In this document: piece by piece, positions 1 to 12,130 of the stretch | Layout of the letters: each line of letters opens with the position of its first letter | How positions within the stretch are numbered: the first letter of the stretch is position 1 | Assembly (NCBI GenBank): GCA_023052935.1 | Contig: CM041293.1 | Location: forward strand, 168,103,341-168,167,340 | Length of the DNA: 64,000 nt | Source: Piezodorus guildinii | Lineage: Eukaryota; Arthropoda; Insecta; Hemiptera; Pentatomidae | Reading direction: 5' to 3' | Program-made: the position numbers and the translations under genes | Notes under the pieces: generated by a model | The model's input: the letters and a program-made list of their open reading frames with translations, nothing else | Told to the model about the DNA's origin: nothing | Databases searched by the model: none

Positions 1-276
1 ATTTTACATCGATATATAGAGTTTAATCAAAATCATTAATGCCGATTTTTAGAAAATCGTAGAAAGGTGCTAAATGCATTTGGCTCTGCTGGTCAGCTGT
101 TTTTGATGAAAAAGATTCTGTAACATCTTGCCCAGGAGTTACCACACACACACACACACTGACCTTTTTGCGGGACTTGGTTATTTGGACTCAGGGAACC
201 GTTGAAAACTGGAATTCGAAAATTTTCACGATCCCAATACTTATATATATTTTATATATATTTGGTAAGTGAAAGC
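1..276 (-). repeat. DR repeat, partial copy cut by the window edge
   Basis: This belongs to the dispersed DR family, present about thirteen times in the window. It contains the body with a CA microsatellite at about 148-160, the GGAATTCGAAAAT block and an end reading GTAAGTGAAAGC at 265-276. The rest of the copy lies before base 1. No reading frame survives. Confidence 0.75.
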
Positions 277-1387
277 AAAAATTGATTTATCTATGCAATA
301 CGATGATTTCATCTCTATCTTTTAGAGCCATTATATATATTAAGGAAATACTACATTCAATAATAATATTTGATATCAATAGTGCCTGTTGGGGCAAGGG
401 GCTTTTCTCAATCGAAAAACAAACCTTCCCCCGTTAGACTGTATTGTGGTTAAAATAAGAATGGTGAAAAAAGGTGAACACTTACCACCTGGTGCTTCCT
501 TCACTTTGGCTTTACAGAAATAAGATCAATTTCTTGATAACAGGATTATTTCACTAAAATGATGTGGGATAGTGTTTTTCTGGCTTTAAAAACAACTCAC
601 AACCATGTTCACATTGACTCTAGAACAAATGTTTTTTTTAACAATAATGAAACCCACGCAAATAAAAAACAAAAGGACATCTGTTATCTTGAAAAAAATA
701 AAAAAAATGATAATCAATTGTTACTTAAGGCTTAAACAGTGCCCTTTAATATGTGACTGAGTTTATTATTAGCATCCTTCAGGAACAATGCTGAAACTAA
801 TTTTCTTCAAGGGTTATTATTAAATAGTTCAAAGGTAAGGAACGGTAATGTATGTCAGGCAGAGAACTTCATCATGTGGTTATGAATTCTTTGACAGCAG
901 CTACTTAATAAACAATAAAGGCTTGATGGAAGGATTCTGTAAGCTTTGTATGAAACATTTCATAATTTATAATCATTATATGATATGTCATATATATATA
1001 TGTCATATATGATATATAATATGTCGGTAACTAGAACAAGCTTTTATTGATCAAGTGGTTTCATCAGTAAGGTCTCAAGTTTGTTAAAAGTTAACAGTCA
1101 AACATACCTCTTTAACTATATCAGTACTTCATGGATTCCATAGTATGGAAAATAACCTTAATGATTTTCAAAGAATTTTGGCGAGAAAATATGTAAGCAG
1201 ATATGCCTCTATACATTTTGTAACTAAACCAAAAATATTATAGGAACTTTTCGCGTAAATATTTATTAGTTTGCATAAACCAATATTTAAAAAAAAAACT
1301 TAATTTCTCATACAAACAAATATTTACTGATAAAACGTATTTATAATCATTCATGTAAATGTAGCCGTTGGTACATTGTTAATTTTT
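277..1387. other. Gene-less AT-rich stretch
   Basis: No coding signal was seen. It holds a short TA/TGACATA palindromic tract at about 980-1022 and the first member of a 110-bp direct repeat (see 1147-1259). Confidence 0.6.
1147..1259 (+). repeat. 110-bp dispersed repeat, copy 1
   Basis: The block from GGAAAATAACC to CTTTTCGCGTA recurs with few changes at 2805-2915 in the same orientation. It is non-coding and lies just upstream of a DR copy here, as it does at the second site. Confidence 0.75.
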
Positions 1388-2276
1388 ACTTTTACTTACT
1401 ATGGATAGTAAGGGAAAGAATTGCGATCGTGAAAATTATCGAATTCCAGTTTTCAACGGAAATAGACGTTTTAGGGTCCCCTGAGTCCAAATAACTAAAT
1501 CCACAAAAAGGTCTGTGTGTGTGTGGTAACTACCGGGCGGAAAGGTAAATCTTATGAAACTGAAATTTCATATTTAAGACAAATATACGCCCGAGATGTT
1601 ACAAAACCCTTTTCATCAAAATGAGCCTACCAGAAGAGCCACTTTAAACTATGCATTATGCACCTTTTTTCGATTTTCTCGAAAACGGTTCCGACGATTT
1701 TGACTTAACTCGCTATATCGAAGTAAAATTTAATGGACTTTAATATCATGTAGTTTTCATTCTGATTAAAATGATATGACCGGGCTTAAATGCCGATATT
1801 TCTAAATTTCCTTTTCTTAAAGTACCTTTAATTTTGTAGATTCCATAAAAATAACCATATTATCTTGTCAGCATTGATAAGCGACAGCTAAATATGCATG
1901 TTGGACAAATTCGAAAAAAAAAAACTAAAGGAGAAAACTGAAAAATATTTTTTTTAATGCAATTTATTATTTTTTAACTTAAGAACAGTAATATACATGT
2001 ATAATATACCGTTGGAAAGCTCAAGATTTTAGAAAAATATTATCTCATACTCAAGCTTTAAAAGTTAATAGAGATTGATTGAAAAGCCGATAAAACTAAG
2101 TGTTTATTTTAGATAATAATATCACAGATCTTTTAATAAAACACGTGTTTCTATATAAATTCCATTTAGTTAAATCTTTAATGGTTTCACTTATATTTAT
2201 CTCTTACTGTGTTTGAAAATTCTTTAATAGATTCTAAAAACGGATGTAAGTGAAAGTTGTGTGTTGCCCTCACAGA
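1388..2276 (+). repeat. DR repeat, full-length copy
   Basis: It starts at ACTTTTACTTAC beside a short palindrome (ACTATGGATAGT). It passes through the GTGTGTGTG body and the ACCGTTGGAAAGCTCAAGATT block, and ends with GTAAGTGAAAGTTGTGTGTTGCC. The two ends carry inverted ACTTTCACTTAC motifs. It is about 890 bp and non-coding. Confidence 0.8.
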
Positions 2277-2804
2277 TTTTTTTTTATAGCCTATATAAAA
2301 GCTCCTAAATGATAGGTTCTAGCAATAAAGTTATAATACAAAACATATTTTCTACAGAATTTCTGACATGACAAAATACTGATTGAACACCACTAAAAGA
2401 GATAAAGGCTGTTGGAAAAGAGCCAACACTAAAAAAAAAGTATAAAAAAGTGAATTTTTTCAGTTAAAACATTATAGCTTCAAAAAAAAGTCCATATTGG
2501 TCCTTTTTCTTTTTGTTTTGCCTTCTTTTTTTTACCATTAGCAAGCTTTTTTTCTGTGTTTAAAATATTTTAACAAGATTTTACAGCGAAAACTGTAAAA
2601 ATATTTTATATTTGTGGTTAATTCATTTACTATTCCCATGAAATAAAACAATCTTATTTTAAATTACAAATATGAAAAAAAGTTAATTATTATTATTATC
2701 GAAAATTCATAAACCATGAAGATAAACCCGAAATGAAGTATGATTAGCCACAGCAGAATAAGGTACGTCAAATGAAAAAAAACTAACAAACTGAAACACA
2801 GATT
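2277..2804. other. Gene-less AT-rich stretch
   Basis: This holds T- and A-rich low-complexity runs only. I see no coding or mobile-element signature. Confidence 0.55.
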
Positions 2805-2915
2805 GGAAAATAACCTAAGTGATTTGCAAGGAATTTTGGCGAGAATCTATGTAAATAGATATGCCTCTATACATTTTGCAACTAAACCAAAAATATTATA
2901 GGAACTTTTCGCGTA
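2805..2915 (+). repeat. 110-bp dispersed repeat, copy 2
   Basis: Second copy of the block at 1147-1259, sharing the run ATATGCCTCTATACATTTTG and the end CTTTTCGCGTA. Again a DR segment follows on the same strand. Confidence 0.75.
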
Positions 2916-2967
2916 TATAAAAAAAGTTTTGTTTGTTAGTTTATTTACCTCCGAACAGCGGCATAAT

Positions 2968-3272
2968 AAGAACAGTAATATAGACGTATAATATACCGTT
3001 GGAAAGAGAAAGATTTTAGAAAATAAAACTATATGATACAGAAAGATGTATAGGGTAATTTAAAATGAAGAACAGGGAATAAACTTATTACTGATTAACA
3101 ATTTAATACAGTTATTTTATTTTGATCTAAATCATTTGTTTCCAACGTAAATGAATACACGTTTTATTAAAATCAACTTAAAATATGTTTTAATTTTTTT
3201 TTTTTTTTAAATATATTTATTGGTATTTACAAGTCGAGATAAGTGAAAGTCGTGCGTTGCCCGCACCAGATG
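2968..3272 (+). repeat. DR repeat, 3' portion
   Basis: It contains the conserved ATAATATACCGTTGGAAAG block and the terminal GATAAGTGAAAGTCGTGCGTTGCC motif. The hairpin end is missing. A short T-run plus TTTATTGGTATTTACAA at about 3197-3232 resembles a LINE 3' tail inserted inside it. Confidence 0.7.
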
Positions 3273-3274
3273 TT

Positions 3275-3505
3275 TTGGTGATAGACTGGTGGTTTGTACA
3301 GTTAAGGTAGTATTAGTATCCTAGAACAGATCCTTGTCATTTCAGTCTCGTGTGAGTCTCCGAAGGACGGCATAACTAAGGGTTTTTTACTCCCATTGTT
3401 TAATCCTATGACTAATTTAATCCTAGGACCACCAGCGGGTTTGAACCCGTGAACTTTGGCATAGTAGGTTGTTATGCTAACTACCCAGCTATAAGTGATC
3501 CCAAA
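3275..3505 (-). repeat. tRNA-derived SINE-like element
   Basis: On the minus strand an A-box-like TAGCTGGGTAGTTAGCAT (about 3475-3492) is followed by a B-box-like GGGTTCAAACCCG (about 3435-3449), the spacing expected of an RNA polymerase III promoter. A non-tRNA body with GTTATGCCGTCCTTCGGAG follows. The acceptor stem does not close, so this is not a functional tRNA. Confidence 0.6.
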
Positions 3506-4305
3506 AAAAAGTTTTTTGCATGACACCACTATGAACAAAGAAAATAAAATATTATATGGTCGAACCACAACTTAAAACAGAAGTGAATCTCCGATAGCAC
3601 GGTTATTAATGAAGGTAGAGAATTAAATTAAAAAATTTCTGGAACCAGGAATTTTTCTTTGAATTATTTTAAAGAAAATTAAAAGGAAGTAGTAAAGAAG
3701 TCTTTTATAAATGATATTGGTTATAATAACCTAATAATTATAACCTGAAACAATCTTAGATTTTGGGCATAAATCAATTTAAATAAATACATTTCTTTAA
3801 TTCAACTCATTTAATTCTATAAGGTAATGGATTAATTTGATTGCGCCCCATTCCGCTCCATGTGTGAAATCAAAAAGCCATCAGGGACTCTGTCCGTCAT
3901 TTTAAGGGTTTAATCACGAAAATCCTTTTTAATCTCGTTAAGGATGGATTAAAAACGAGAGAGCCAAGAGGATATTAAGTTAATTTTTCAGGATTATAAA
4001 TGAGCAGATGAATCCTCTTAAGTTTTTCCTGAATTTAGACATCACCAAATGTTGCGCCAGTCTCACCCTTCGTAATAAATTACAGATTTGCATAATACCT
4101 GCTTCCCTTATAAGCTTTACCTCCATATTTTGTTTAAATCGTGACGACCCAAGCGGAAAATATCAGGAGCTTCCAGGATCTGATTTGTCAACTTGATCCT
4201 CTTTTTTATTTGATTCCTAAATTAATTTTCACTCACATTTCAAAAGCCGGTAAAAAAAATACATATATTTATACTCCGTATTGCAAGAGGGTAAATAATT
4301 ATTTA
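3506..4305. other. Gene-less stretch
   Basis: No recognisable gene or element. A short open frame at 4008-4196 has no family resemblance and is treated as chance. Confidence 0.55.
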
Positions 4306-4592
4306 ACTTTCACTTACTGATATATGAAATATATAATTGGGGGAAGTATTGCGATCATGAAAATTATCGAATTCCAATTATCAATGGAAATACTCGTTTT
4401 TGGATACACTGAGTCCAAACAACCAACTCGCGCGAAAATGTCTGTGTTTGTGAGGTAAGTCTTGCTAGAAAAAAAAAGTCGTACAGAATTGAAATGTCAT
4501 ATTTAAGATAAATATACACCCGTGATATTACAGCAGCGTTTACATCAAAATCAGCGAACGGGAAGAGCCAAAGTGGTACTTACAAAGTATAC
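4306..4592 (+). repeat. DR repeat, hairpin-end portion
   Basis: It begins ACTTTCACTTACTGATATAT and continues through GAATTCCAATTATCAATGG and the GTCTGTGTTTGTG body, then loses similarity at about 4590. Confidence 0.7.
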
Positions 4593-4822
4593 AAAGCATT
4601 TCACTCAGCAACCTGTCAGCAGTCTGAACGCTGAGGGATGAATGGACTCTTTTAGCATTAAAAAGAATGTATTTGCGTGATTCAGGAATTTTTTTTTAAA
4701 ATAACTTTTGGTCAAAAATGATTAATAATTCTATAGAATGTTAATAACGGTTTATTTTATTCACGAAATCTCATGATTTTTGACAAATTTACGATGCAAC
4801 GAAAAATGTCGTTTAAGTTAAT

Positions 4823-5830
4823 TTTTTTTTTTTTTTAGAAACAATTCTTTATTGAGTAATATTACAATCTGTCCAATCTAGGACATTTTTAATAGTGATA
4901 AATTACAACATTCACACGATATATACAAAACAATAAATTTATATAATAATAATAAAATATACATATATACAAAATAAAATCAATAAAAATATATACAATA
5001 GTCACTCATACCTATATACAATTCACAAGCATACAGCACGTGAGTGGAGAATCTAGCCAATGCTAGAACTCCAATATACATGTTACAAGAGGTCACGAGG
5101 CCACTGCCGTTTCAACCTTCTAGGTGGGTTGTACGGATGAGTGGAGCTGGATAGGGATTGAGCTAGAGGATTAGGATGATGAATGAGATTCTGGTGGAAT
5201 TTGGAAAATTTGGATGGAATCAGGTCTGAAGTAAAAGGAACATTAAGGTCGTGGTGCAAGGTATAGTTGGAAACATAATAAGGAGCATTTACTATTGTAC
5301 GGAGGACTTTGGATTGAAAGGATTGAATGCGTTTGATGTTAGTACGTTTAGCTGTCCCCCACAGTTCAAGTCCGTAGGTCCAGATGGGCTTCAGTATTGT
5401 CCTGTAGATTAATAATTTGTTGTCAACTGTAAGTTCAGATTTTCTGTTGAGTAGTCGGTATAACTGTCCGAATCGTCGGTTGAGTTCTTGTCTTTTAAGT
5501 CTTGTATGTGGGTTCCAAGTCAATCTTTTGTCTAACAGTAAGCCAAGATACCGGACTGTATCTGAAGGAGGAATTGGAATGGAATTGAAGTAAACTGGCG
5601 GACAGGAGTTTCGTCGAAGAGTGAAAGTAACGTGTTTGCATTTGGCTTCGTTCACCTTTATGCGCCAAGCATTACACCAGTCTTCGATAAGAGAAAGGTG
5701 TCTTTGCAGGTTTAAGGATGCAGTTTCAGGATTGGAACTGGATGATAAGATGGCGGTGTCGTCTGCAAAAGTTGCCAGAAAGGTATCAGGATGTGTAGGA
5801 ATATCAGCAGTGTAAAGGATGTAGACGGGG
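4823..5830 (-). mobile_element. LINE-A (jockey-like), 5'-truncated copy
   Basis: This is the 3' end of the same LINE family as the near-complete element at 45.3-50.2 kb. The 3' tail appears on the plus strand as a T-run at about 4826-4837 followed by TTCTTTATTGAGTAATATTACAATCTGT (quoted in part). Homology stops abruptly at about 5830, within the RT palm. I could not find a convincing TSD. Confidence 0.85.
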
Positions 5831-5838
5831 GAAATCAA
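5083..5838 (-). pseudogene. LINE-A reverse transcriptase, C-terminal fragment
   Basis: A 251-residue open frame corresponds to roughly the last half of the LINE-A RT. Visible landmarks are FADDTAIL (about residues 24-31, the catalytic palm), RYLGLLLDKRLTWNPHTRLK (thumb region) and the C-terminal PRRLKRQWPRDLL shared by all LINE-A copies. Upstream RT motifs, the endonuclease and ORF1 are absent, so it cannot work alone. The frame has remained open, which suggests a fairly recent insertion. The first few residues come from the flank. Confidence 0.9.
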
Positions 5839-7185
5839 CCTCGCATCCCAATGATTCTAAATGATTTGCCTTTTAATTTAAAAAAAAAAAAAAAAAATTA
5901 AATTTCCCATTGTTATCTTTTGCTGTAACAATTAAGAAATCACAGAGACACACGTTTAAATACATGGAAATCTATTTACGTCAAGACTGCTTTTCACACG
6001 GTCAACTATATGTCGCGTTGTTAAGAACGGGTTGCGGAGAAAATCAGTGTGTTCTTCTGCCAAAAGAAAATAAAACTAAAAATATCATCTTTGTACTTTA
6101 AATTGTATTATTTTAAAAATCCCACAGAGCAACATCTTTAAATATTATGGCGTAGCTATAAATCATTTAGACACGATGGCTAAATATGGCATATCGAAAA
6201 TAAAATTAGAAATGGTAGAAGGATCATAGGTATCATAAATGGTGTTCTCTAGAGCAAACAGGTGTCGCTTCTGACGAAAAGACAAATTTAACATTCCTTC
6301 CTCTTAGGGGCCACTTTATATGGGGCATAAACATGGAAAGTTCTAAAATCGTCTGAAAGGAGATTGTTGACTCTGGAGATGGACTTTTGAAGAATAGCCT
6401 GCAGTATATCCAGGCTGCGAAGAATGTGAAAACAAGAAAAAAAGATGGGGCTGAGCTTAACATCTTGAAGTAAATATCAAAGAAGAGACTCATTTGGTAC
6501 TGCCATATAAAATGATGAAGTACTCCCCGCAGAAGAGGCGAAGAGGAGGAAGACCCCACAAAACGGCCTGAGGAGGACTGCAGAGATAGGGAGCACTGGC
6601 GTTCAAAGATACTAAGTTTCGGAATGTGACGCAGTTGCGGAATTCGAGAAAGAAAAAATCTAAATCCCGATCATAATAATAAAAATTGATGCGGACGAAG
6701 TGGCGATAAACAGCTAGTTTATTATATGCCCATAAGATTTTGAACAAATTATCTGTAATGTAACGACGTAGATAGTTATTGTGATTCAGTGTTTCCATTT
6801 TACAGTATTGTATAAGTTATTACTATGTTTTTGACCGGCTCTTTTCTAAGACAGCAGTAGCTTCAAAAACTAGCTTACCTGATATATGTATAATAAATTC
6901 TAATATTACTGAAACCATTGGATTTCTTTTCTAAAGGTTCGTGTCTACCGATCCCATTAGTTGGCATGGAGGGTAAGATTAAATTAGACAAGTTTCAATA
7001 AATGACATTATTATTTAAGTTAACTGAATCATATAAAATATATCTACACAATGCCTGAGGAAACTGAGAAACATTACAGTTAACCTAGCCATACAATATT
7101 ACAAACAAGAAATAGCTTTAAAACACTTAGTCAGCTGGCAAAAGTGGAATCAGTCTTAGGCGCCCATTCTAGGATCCATCCTCCA
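5831..7185. other. Gene-less stretch with a possible LINE relic
   Basis: It contains an A-run at about 5880-5898 and unassigned sequence. The only coding hint is the relic listed at 6515-6640. Open frames at 5910-6101, 6233-6559 and 6490-6798 show no family features. Confidence 0.5.
6515..6640 (+). pseudogene. Possible RTE-like LINE C-terminus relic
   Basis: Two frames together read RRGRPHK and then RPEEDCRDREHWRSKILS, like the arginine-rich GRP(x)KRWEDC...EHW tail of RTE-type reverse transcriptases (compare 22008-22223). There are frameshifts and no upstream RT motifs. The identification rests on this short tail only. Confidence 0.3.
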
Positions 7186-7480
7186 GCTGCTCTCTGACCC
7201 CCGACGGACCTCTCCTCTTCTTGTGGATGGAACTCGACTCTTCTCTCGCTGGACCTCTTTGAATCTTCCTTCTCATCATCGTCACCTCGGGCGTGACTGA
7301 TATGGGAAGTGCCCCGGTTGGCGGTCCAGCCTTTGTAGGCCTTTATCATAAGTGGGCCTATCTCTAGTCCAAGCCTAATACAGTTTTCGGCTGCCGCTGG
7401 GGGTCTAGAAAGGTTTTCCGGGGTATGGCGAGAGGCCTGTCGGAGAATCCAAGGGGGCCAGGTAAACGCCCCTTGTACTT
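7186..7480. repeat. GC-richer repeat, copy 1
   Basis: It shares blocks such as CGGTCCAGCCTTTGTAGG, the polypyrimidine CTCTCCTCTTCTT region and CCCGACGGACCTCTC with 60630-60985. Its base composition is clearly richer in GC than its surroundings. Frames across it (for example 7131-7562 minus) show no known domain. It could be an old element or a duplicated piece of a gene. Confidence 0.45.
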
Positions 7481-7669
7481 TTGCCGACAATGGCTTATTA
7501 ATATTTACTCGATCAATATAATAATTATTTAATAATGAATTTAGAGCCCTCGGCATCCTCAATAAATAACATTATATTCTTCCGTACTGTACCAAAGGTT
7601 TTTTTTTAAATATTGCATACCAAATCGTACATAAATTTTTAAAATAAATGGAAAGTTTTATCAGTATAA

Positions 7670-8126
7670 TTATCAGTTAGTTTTATCAGCTTTTCATCAC
7701 TCTTTGTTAACTTTTAAATGTTTGGGTATAAGATAATATTTTTTCTAAAATCTTTAGCTTTCAAACGGTATATCATACATGTATATTACTATTCTTATGT
7801 CCAAAAACAAAAAATTGCATTAAACATTTTTTTTTTCAGTTTTCTCCTTTAGTTGCTTTTCAAATTGCATATCTAGCTGTTTTTCATCAGTGGTAACAAG
7901 ATAATATAGTTTTTTTTTTATAGAACCAACAAAATAAAAGGTACTTTAGAGAAACAAAATTTAAAATACTGGCATTTAAGCCCTGTCAGACCATTTTAAT
8001 CAAAATGAAACCTACATCATATTTAAGCCCATCGATATAGCAAGTTTTATCAAAATCGTCGGAACCGTTTTTAAGAAATTCGAAAAAAAAGTGCAAAATG
8101 CATAGTATAAAGTAGTTAGTGAAAGT
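7670..8126 (-). repeat. DR repeat, partial copy
   Basis: It runs from TCAGTTAGTTTTATCAGC through the CAAACGGTATATCATACATG block to AATGCATAGTATAAAG, then jumps directly to AGTGAAAGTAAAAATG. The hairpin half has therefore been lost by an internal deletion. Confidence 0.7.
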
Positions 8127-9057
8127 AAAAATGTACATAAGTATGTAAAGATGTTCATAAAATTTTACTGTATTAAAAATGTATTTTAAATAATTCATCT
8201 GCTCTAAATTTACAAAATGATGTCGCAATAATGGGTTTCCGTTATATTCTAAACGACGGATTTTAATTCGGTTTTATCTATTTAGGGCACTTATTCCTGA
8301 AGGTTTTTAAGTAAAATACACTGCAATTAAGCATTCCATTAAATGGGAAGATTAAATTGTCTTTAATCAAGGCAAAAAAAAAAAAAAAAAAACCTAAAAT
8401 ATGAGTAATAGTCTAGACATATACTGTTAAAATGCCTAAGGTTTGAGAAAAATTAATATGCTAAAAAAAAGTTAATGAGAAATTTTTTATAGCCCTACAA
8501 ACTCATCTTCTTCTCTAATGAACTGATGAAAGCTCTAAGCTCTAAATAGGTCAAACTTAATTACAATGGAGTACAAGAACATTCGAATTTGACGGGTGCG
8601 AAGGGACTGGTTACTGGTCTATAATATTTTGTCAAGGGATAAAAGCTCACTCTACAATCTGTACTTTATAGGTGAATAAATATGGAATAATGGAAGGGTA
8701 GGGGTTAGATTAGGTGGAAGAGAGCTCCTTGGGACGGGTAGATGCCCGGAGGACTCCACTAAAATAGAAAAATATACGAGGGAAAGTGGCTCAGCTGAGG
8801 ACGATACACTCTCCCTTAATATCCGGCCCAGTTGGCACGGATTTACTGCACCGTCCAATGGCAAAGCTGTCCTATTTAATCCAAATTATGTTCGGTACAT
8901 AATTCAAGATTAATACCGCTGAAATAATAACAACAATAATATCCTTATTCTATCAATCTTAAAGTTTTACATAGACCCAACACCCAGTGTAATGGTAGTG
9001 TGGGTCCAATAGTAACAAACTAAGAAAAAGAGGCTCAATTTTCATAATAATATTTTT
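8127..9057. other. Gene-less stretch
   Basis: It holds an A-run (about 8371-8391) and otherwise unassigned AT-rich DNA. The open frame at 8652-8864 has no recognisable features. Confidence 0.55.
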
Positions 9058-10172
9058 ACTTTCACTTGCCTATATATGTATATTTTTTTTCACCACTACC
9101 TCACCCTTTGAAGGCTATATGGGGGTTTCTCAGGCCAGGAGGTGAGGGCGAAGGGAAATTACAAGAAAAAAAAAACCCACGATCACAAGATGCGAACTCT
9201 TAATTATTTGGTTTCAAGTTTTGGTTCTTTGCTTCTAGGTAACGCGTGTTTCTTTGAACGCTAACCAACTCGGCCTCCCCCACGCTCTATAACCTATATA
9301 TAAAATATATAGTAAGGGAAAGTACTACGATAGTGAAAATTTTCGAATTCCAGTTTTCGACGGAAATACACGTTTTAAGGTCCCTTGAGTGTAAATAACC
9401 TAGTCCCGAAAATAATATCTGTGTTTCTGTGTATGTTGGAAGTCTGGCGCCAAAATGATAAGTCGTAGGAAACTGAAATTTTATATTTGAGGCAACTATA
9501 CGTTACAGCAAATTTTTCATCAAAATCGGCTAACCAGTCACTTTGTACTATGTATATTGCACCTTTTTATGATTATCTCAAAAACAGTTTTAATGATTGT
9601 GATTAAACTCGCTATATTGGTGTAAAATTTAATGGGCTTTCATATCATGTAGGTTTCATTCTGATTGAAATGGTCTGATAGGGCTTAAATACCGGTAATT
9701 TAAATTTTCTTCACCTAAAGTACCTTTAATTTTGTAGATTCTATAGAAATAACTATATCATCGATTTAGTACTGATAAAAAACGCATAAATATATAATTT
9801 GAACGAATACGATATCCAACTAAATTAGAGAAGACCAAAAATATTTTTTTATGCAATTTTGGTGTTTATGAACATAAGAACAGTAATATAGACGTATAAT
9901 ATACCGTTGGAAAGCTAAAGATTTTAGAGCAACTATAATCTTATACAAAAAATTGTAAAAGTTAATGAAGAGTGATATAAAGCCGATAAAACTAACTGAT
10001 TTTTATAGATAATAATTTGGTACATTATTTAATAAAACACATGTTTTTATTTAAATTCAATGCTCTTTATTCTTTAATAATTATCTCGAAGTTTATTTGA
10101 AAATTCTTAAAACTATTTAAATCAATTTTAACAAAGGAGGTAAGTGAAAGTCGTGTGTTGCGCGTCCCTGAT
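9058..10172 (+). repeat. DR repeat, full-length copy split by a SINE
   Basis: The start ACTTTCACTTGCCTATATAT (9058-9077) and the continuation CTATATATAAAATATATAGTAAGG (from about 9293) are separated by a SINE. The copy then runs through the body to GGAGGTAAGTGAAAGTCGTG near 10135-10155. The DR was therefore here before the SINE. Confidence 0.8.
9082..9290 (-). repeat. tRNA-derived SINE inserted in DR
   Basis: On the minus strand GGCCGAGTTGGTTAGCG (9259-9275) matches a tRNA A-box context and GAGTTCGCATC (about 9188-9198) a B box. The 3' A-tail appears as a T-run at 9083-9090. The position exactly splits the DR terminal hairpin. The TSD is short or obscured by TA-rich target sequence. Confidence 0.6.
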
Positions 10173-11162
10173 TTTTAGTACATCAGAAGAAATAGGCTAA
10201 CCTATGATTAATCAGCATTGTTTATTTTATAAACATAATTGATACGTTGATTTTCAAAAGGTATTAAGAAAATGTTTTTGGAAATTAATATTTTGACATA
10301 TTTGTATTCTCATGATTAAATTTTATGTAAATTTTCTGTGTGATTTCATCTAATCAACACTTAAGTCCTTTAAAAACACTTTATTATTAAAAAAATATGT
10401 TCTAAAGGTAGTCAACTACTACCTATTTATATAAACTAAAAAATTTCATTCCATAAGTTAAAAATAGTGTTATGAATAAAGAAACAGAAAATGTACGTAG
10501 AAAACATTTCTTCTATAACAAACTCTTTCAGTGTATAATTATTCATTTACAATTAGAGACAGTTACTTATTTTAAATTTAAAAAAATACAGGGGCATAAG
10601 AAGGATTTACAAAATTCTGTATTTAAATCCTCTCAGAAAATTTCAATAAGGGTAAAACCCATGTGATAAGTACATCTTGACCAATAGCTTTTGCAAGGAT
10701 AGTATTCGATGGAGATCACGCCCAATCGCCAGGATTTCCCTTCATCAACAACATTAGCATTCTTCGGGTACCTACTTTATTGGACAATGTGGTCCCCACC
10801 AAGATCTTCCAAACCTAGCGTATACCTATGGCTGATTCAAAGGAATAAATATTTACCCTGCAACAGTCGAACACGAATCTGAACATTAGTAGTTCAATAC
10901 CATTCTCACTGAACAAGTCCACTCCGATAGCTAATTATAACACGTTTAAATAAAGATTCCAATTCGTTTGAGCTAATAATAAAATTCTGAGATGAATAGT
11001 AGAATTGGTAATTTAATGTGCAGTTTCTGTTAATTCGATTTTACTAAAAAGCTTTCAGCCTTCCAAAATCCTCGAGATTCTCATAAAAATTATATCACAG
11101 TTTCGCAAAACATTTTTTTATTATCATTTTTGTAAAATAATAAATAAATACATGCGTTAAAA
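10173..11162. other. Gene-less stretch
   Basis: AT-rich, with a short GC-richer patch at about 10690-10830 that I cannot assign. The open frame at 10472-10666 lacks any recognisable motif. Confidence 0.55.
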
Positions 11163-11499
11163 GACACTTCACACTCCGAACTGTAGTATAACCATAAATT
11201 GTTTTCATATACGTTTCCTGCAGATTTATGTCAGTAAAACTTATTAAAAACAAAATCAAAGAAATATCCATTAATTCTATCTTAAAACCACTTCCATATA
11301 AATTAAGGCTCCGAGTAATTTAATTACTTTACGTGAAAGCCATATACATTAAAATATATCACACCATCAAGAATAAGCATTGAATACCCAATGATCTGAG
11401 CTATAAAGGTAAATTGTTCCGTGATACAATGCGACCAATTTGAATTTAACAATAAAAACGTATTTATTTACATTGCTTCTAAAATATTTTTTTTTTAAT
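11163..11499 (+). repeat. Tandem duplication, unit 1
   Basis: It begins GACACTTCACACTCCGAACTG and ends in CATTGCTTCTAAAATATT plus a T-run. It is repeated immediately downstream at a 350-bp offset. Non-coding. Confidence 0.85.
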
Positions 11500-11512
11500 G
11501 ACATTATTTAAT

Positions 11513-11852
11513 GACACTTCACACTCCAAACTGTACTATAACCATAAATTATTTTCATCTACGTTTCCTGCATATGTATATGTCAGTAAAACTAATTAAA
11601 AAACAAAATCAAAGAAATATCCATTAATTCTATCTTAAAACCATTTCCATATGATTTAATACCCCGAGTAATTTAATTACTTTACTTGAAAGCCATAAAT
11701 ATTTAAAGATATAACACCATCATGAATAAACCTTGAATACCCCATGAACTGAGCTAGCTATAAAGGTAAATTGTTCCGTGATACAATTCGATTAATTTAA
11801 ATTAACCAATACAAATTAATTTATTTACATTGCTCCTAAAATATTTTTTTTT
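11513..11852 (+). repeat. Tandem duplication, unit 2
   Basis: Second unit of the 350-bp direct duplication. It differs from unit 1 at scattered positions (for example AACTGTAGTA against AACTGTACTA), so the duplication is not brand new. Confidence 0.85.
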
Positions 11853-12130
11853 TCATTATTTCATTCAATAAATTAAAATAATTTTTGTTGTTGCTAGGAT
11901 GCAATTTTACTTTTTCGAAGACATTTATAATATTTTGCTTCATATAATGTTTTGTTTTGAATACAAATAATTCTGATCCCGAATAAGCTTTAATAAATTA
12001 TTAAACATATGAAAAGCATTAAAATCAAACATAACCTCGTAACAAATATGAAATAATTTGAAGCCTAAAGTTTCCCATGATTTATGCACCAATTGCATTT
12101 GTTCTAATTAATGTTAGTCGATCTCTCGGG

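Noticed and set aside
3302..3568. 88-residue open frame
   Set aside because: It runs through a tRNA-like SINE; the SGFEP-type residues come from the B box region.
11163..11852. CRISPR-like or other short regularly spaced repeat
   Set aside because: Only two long units in direct tandem, no spacers, and the context is eukaryotic.
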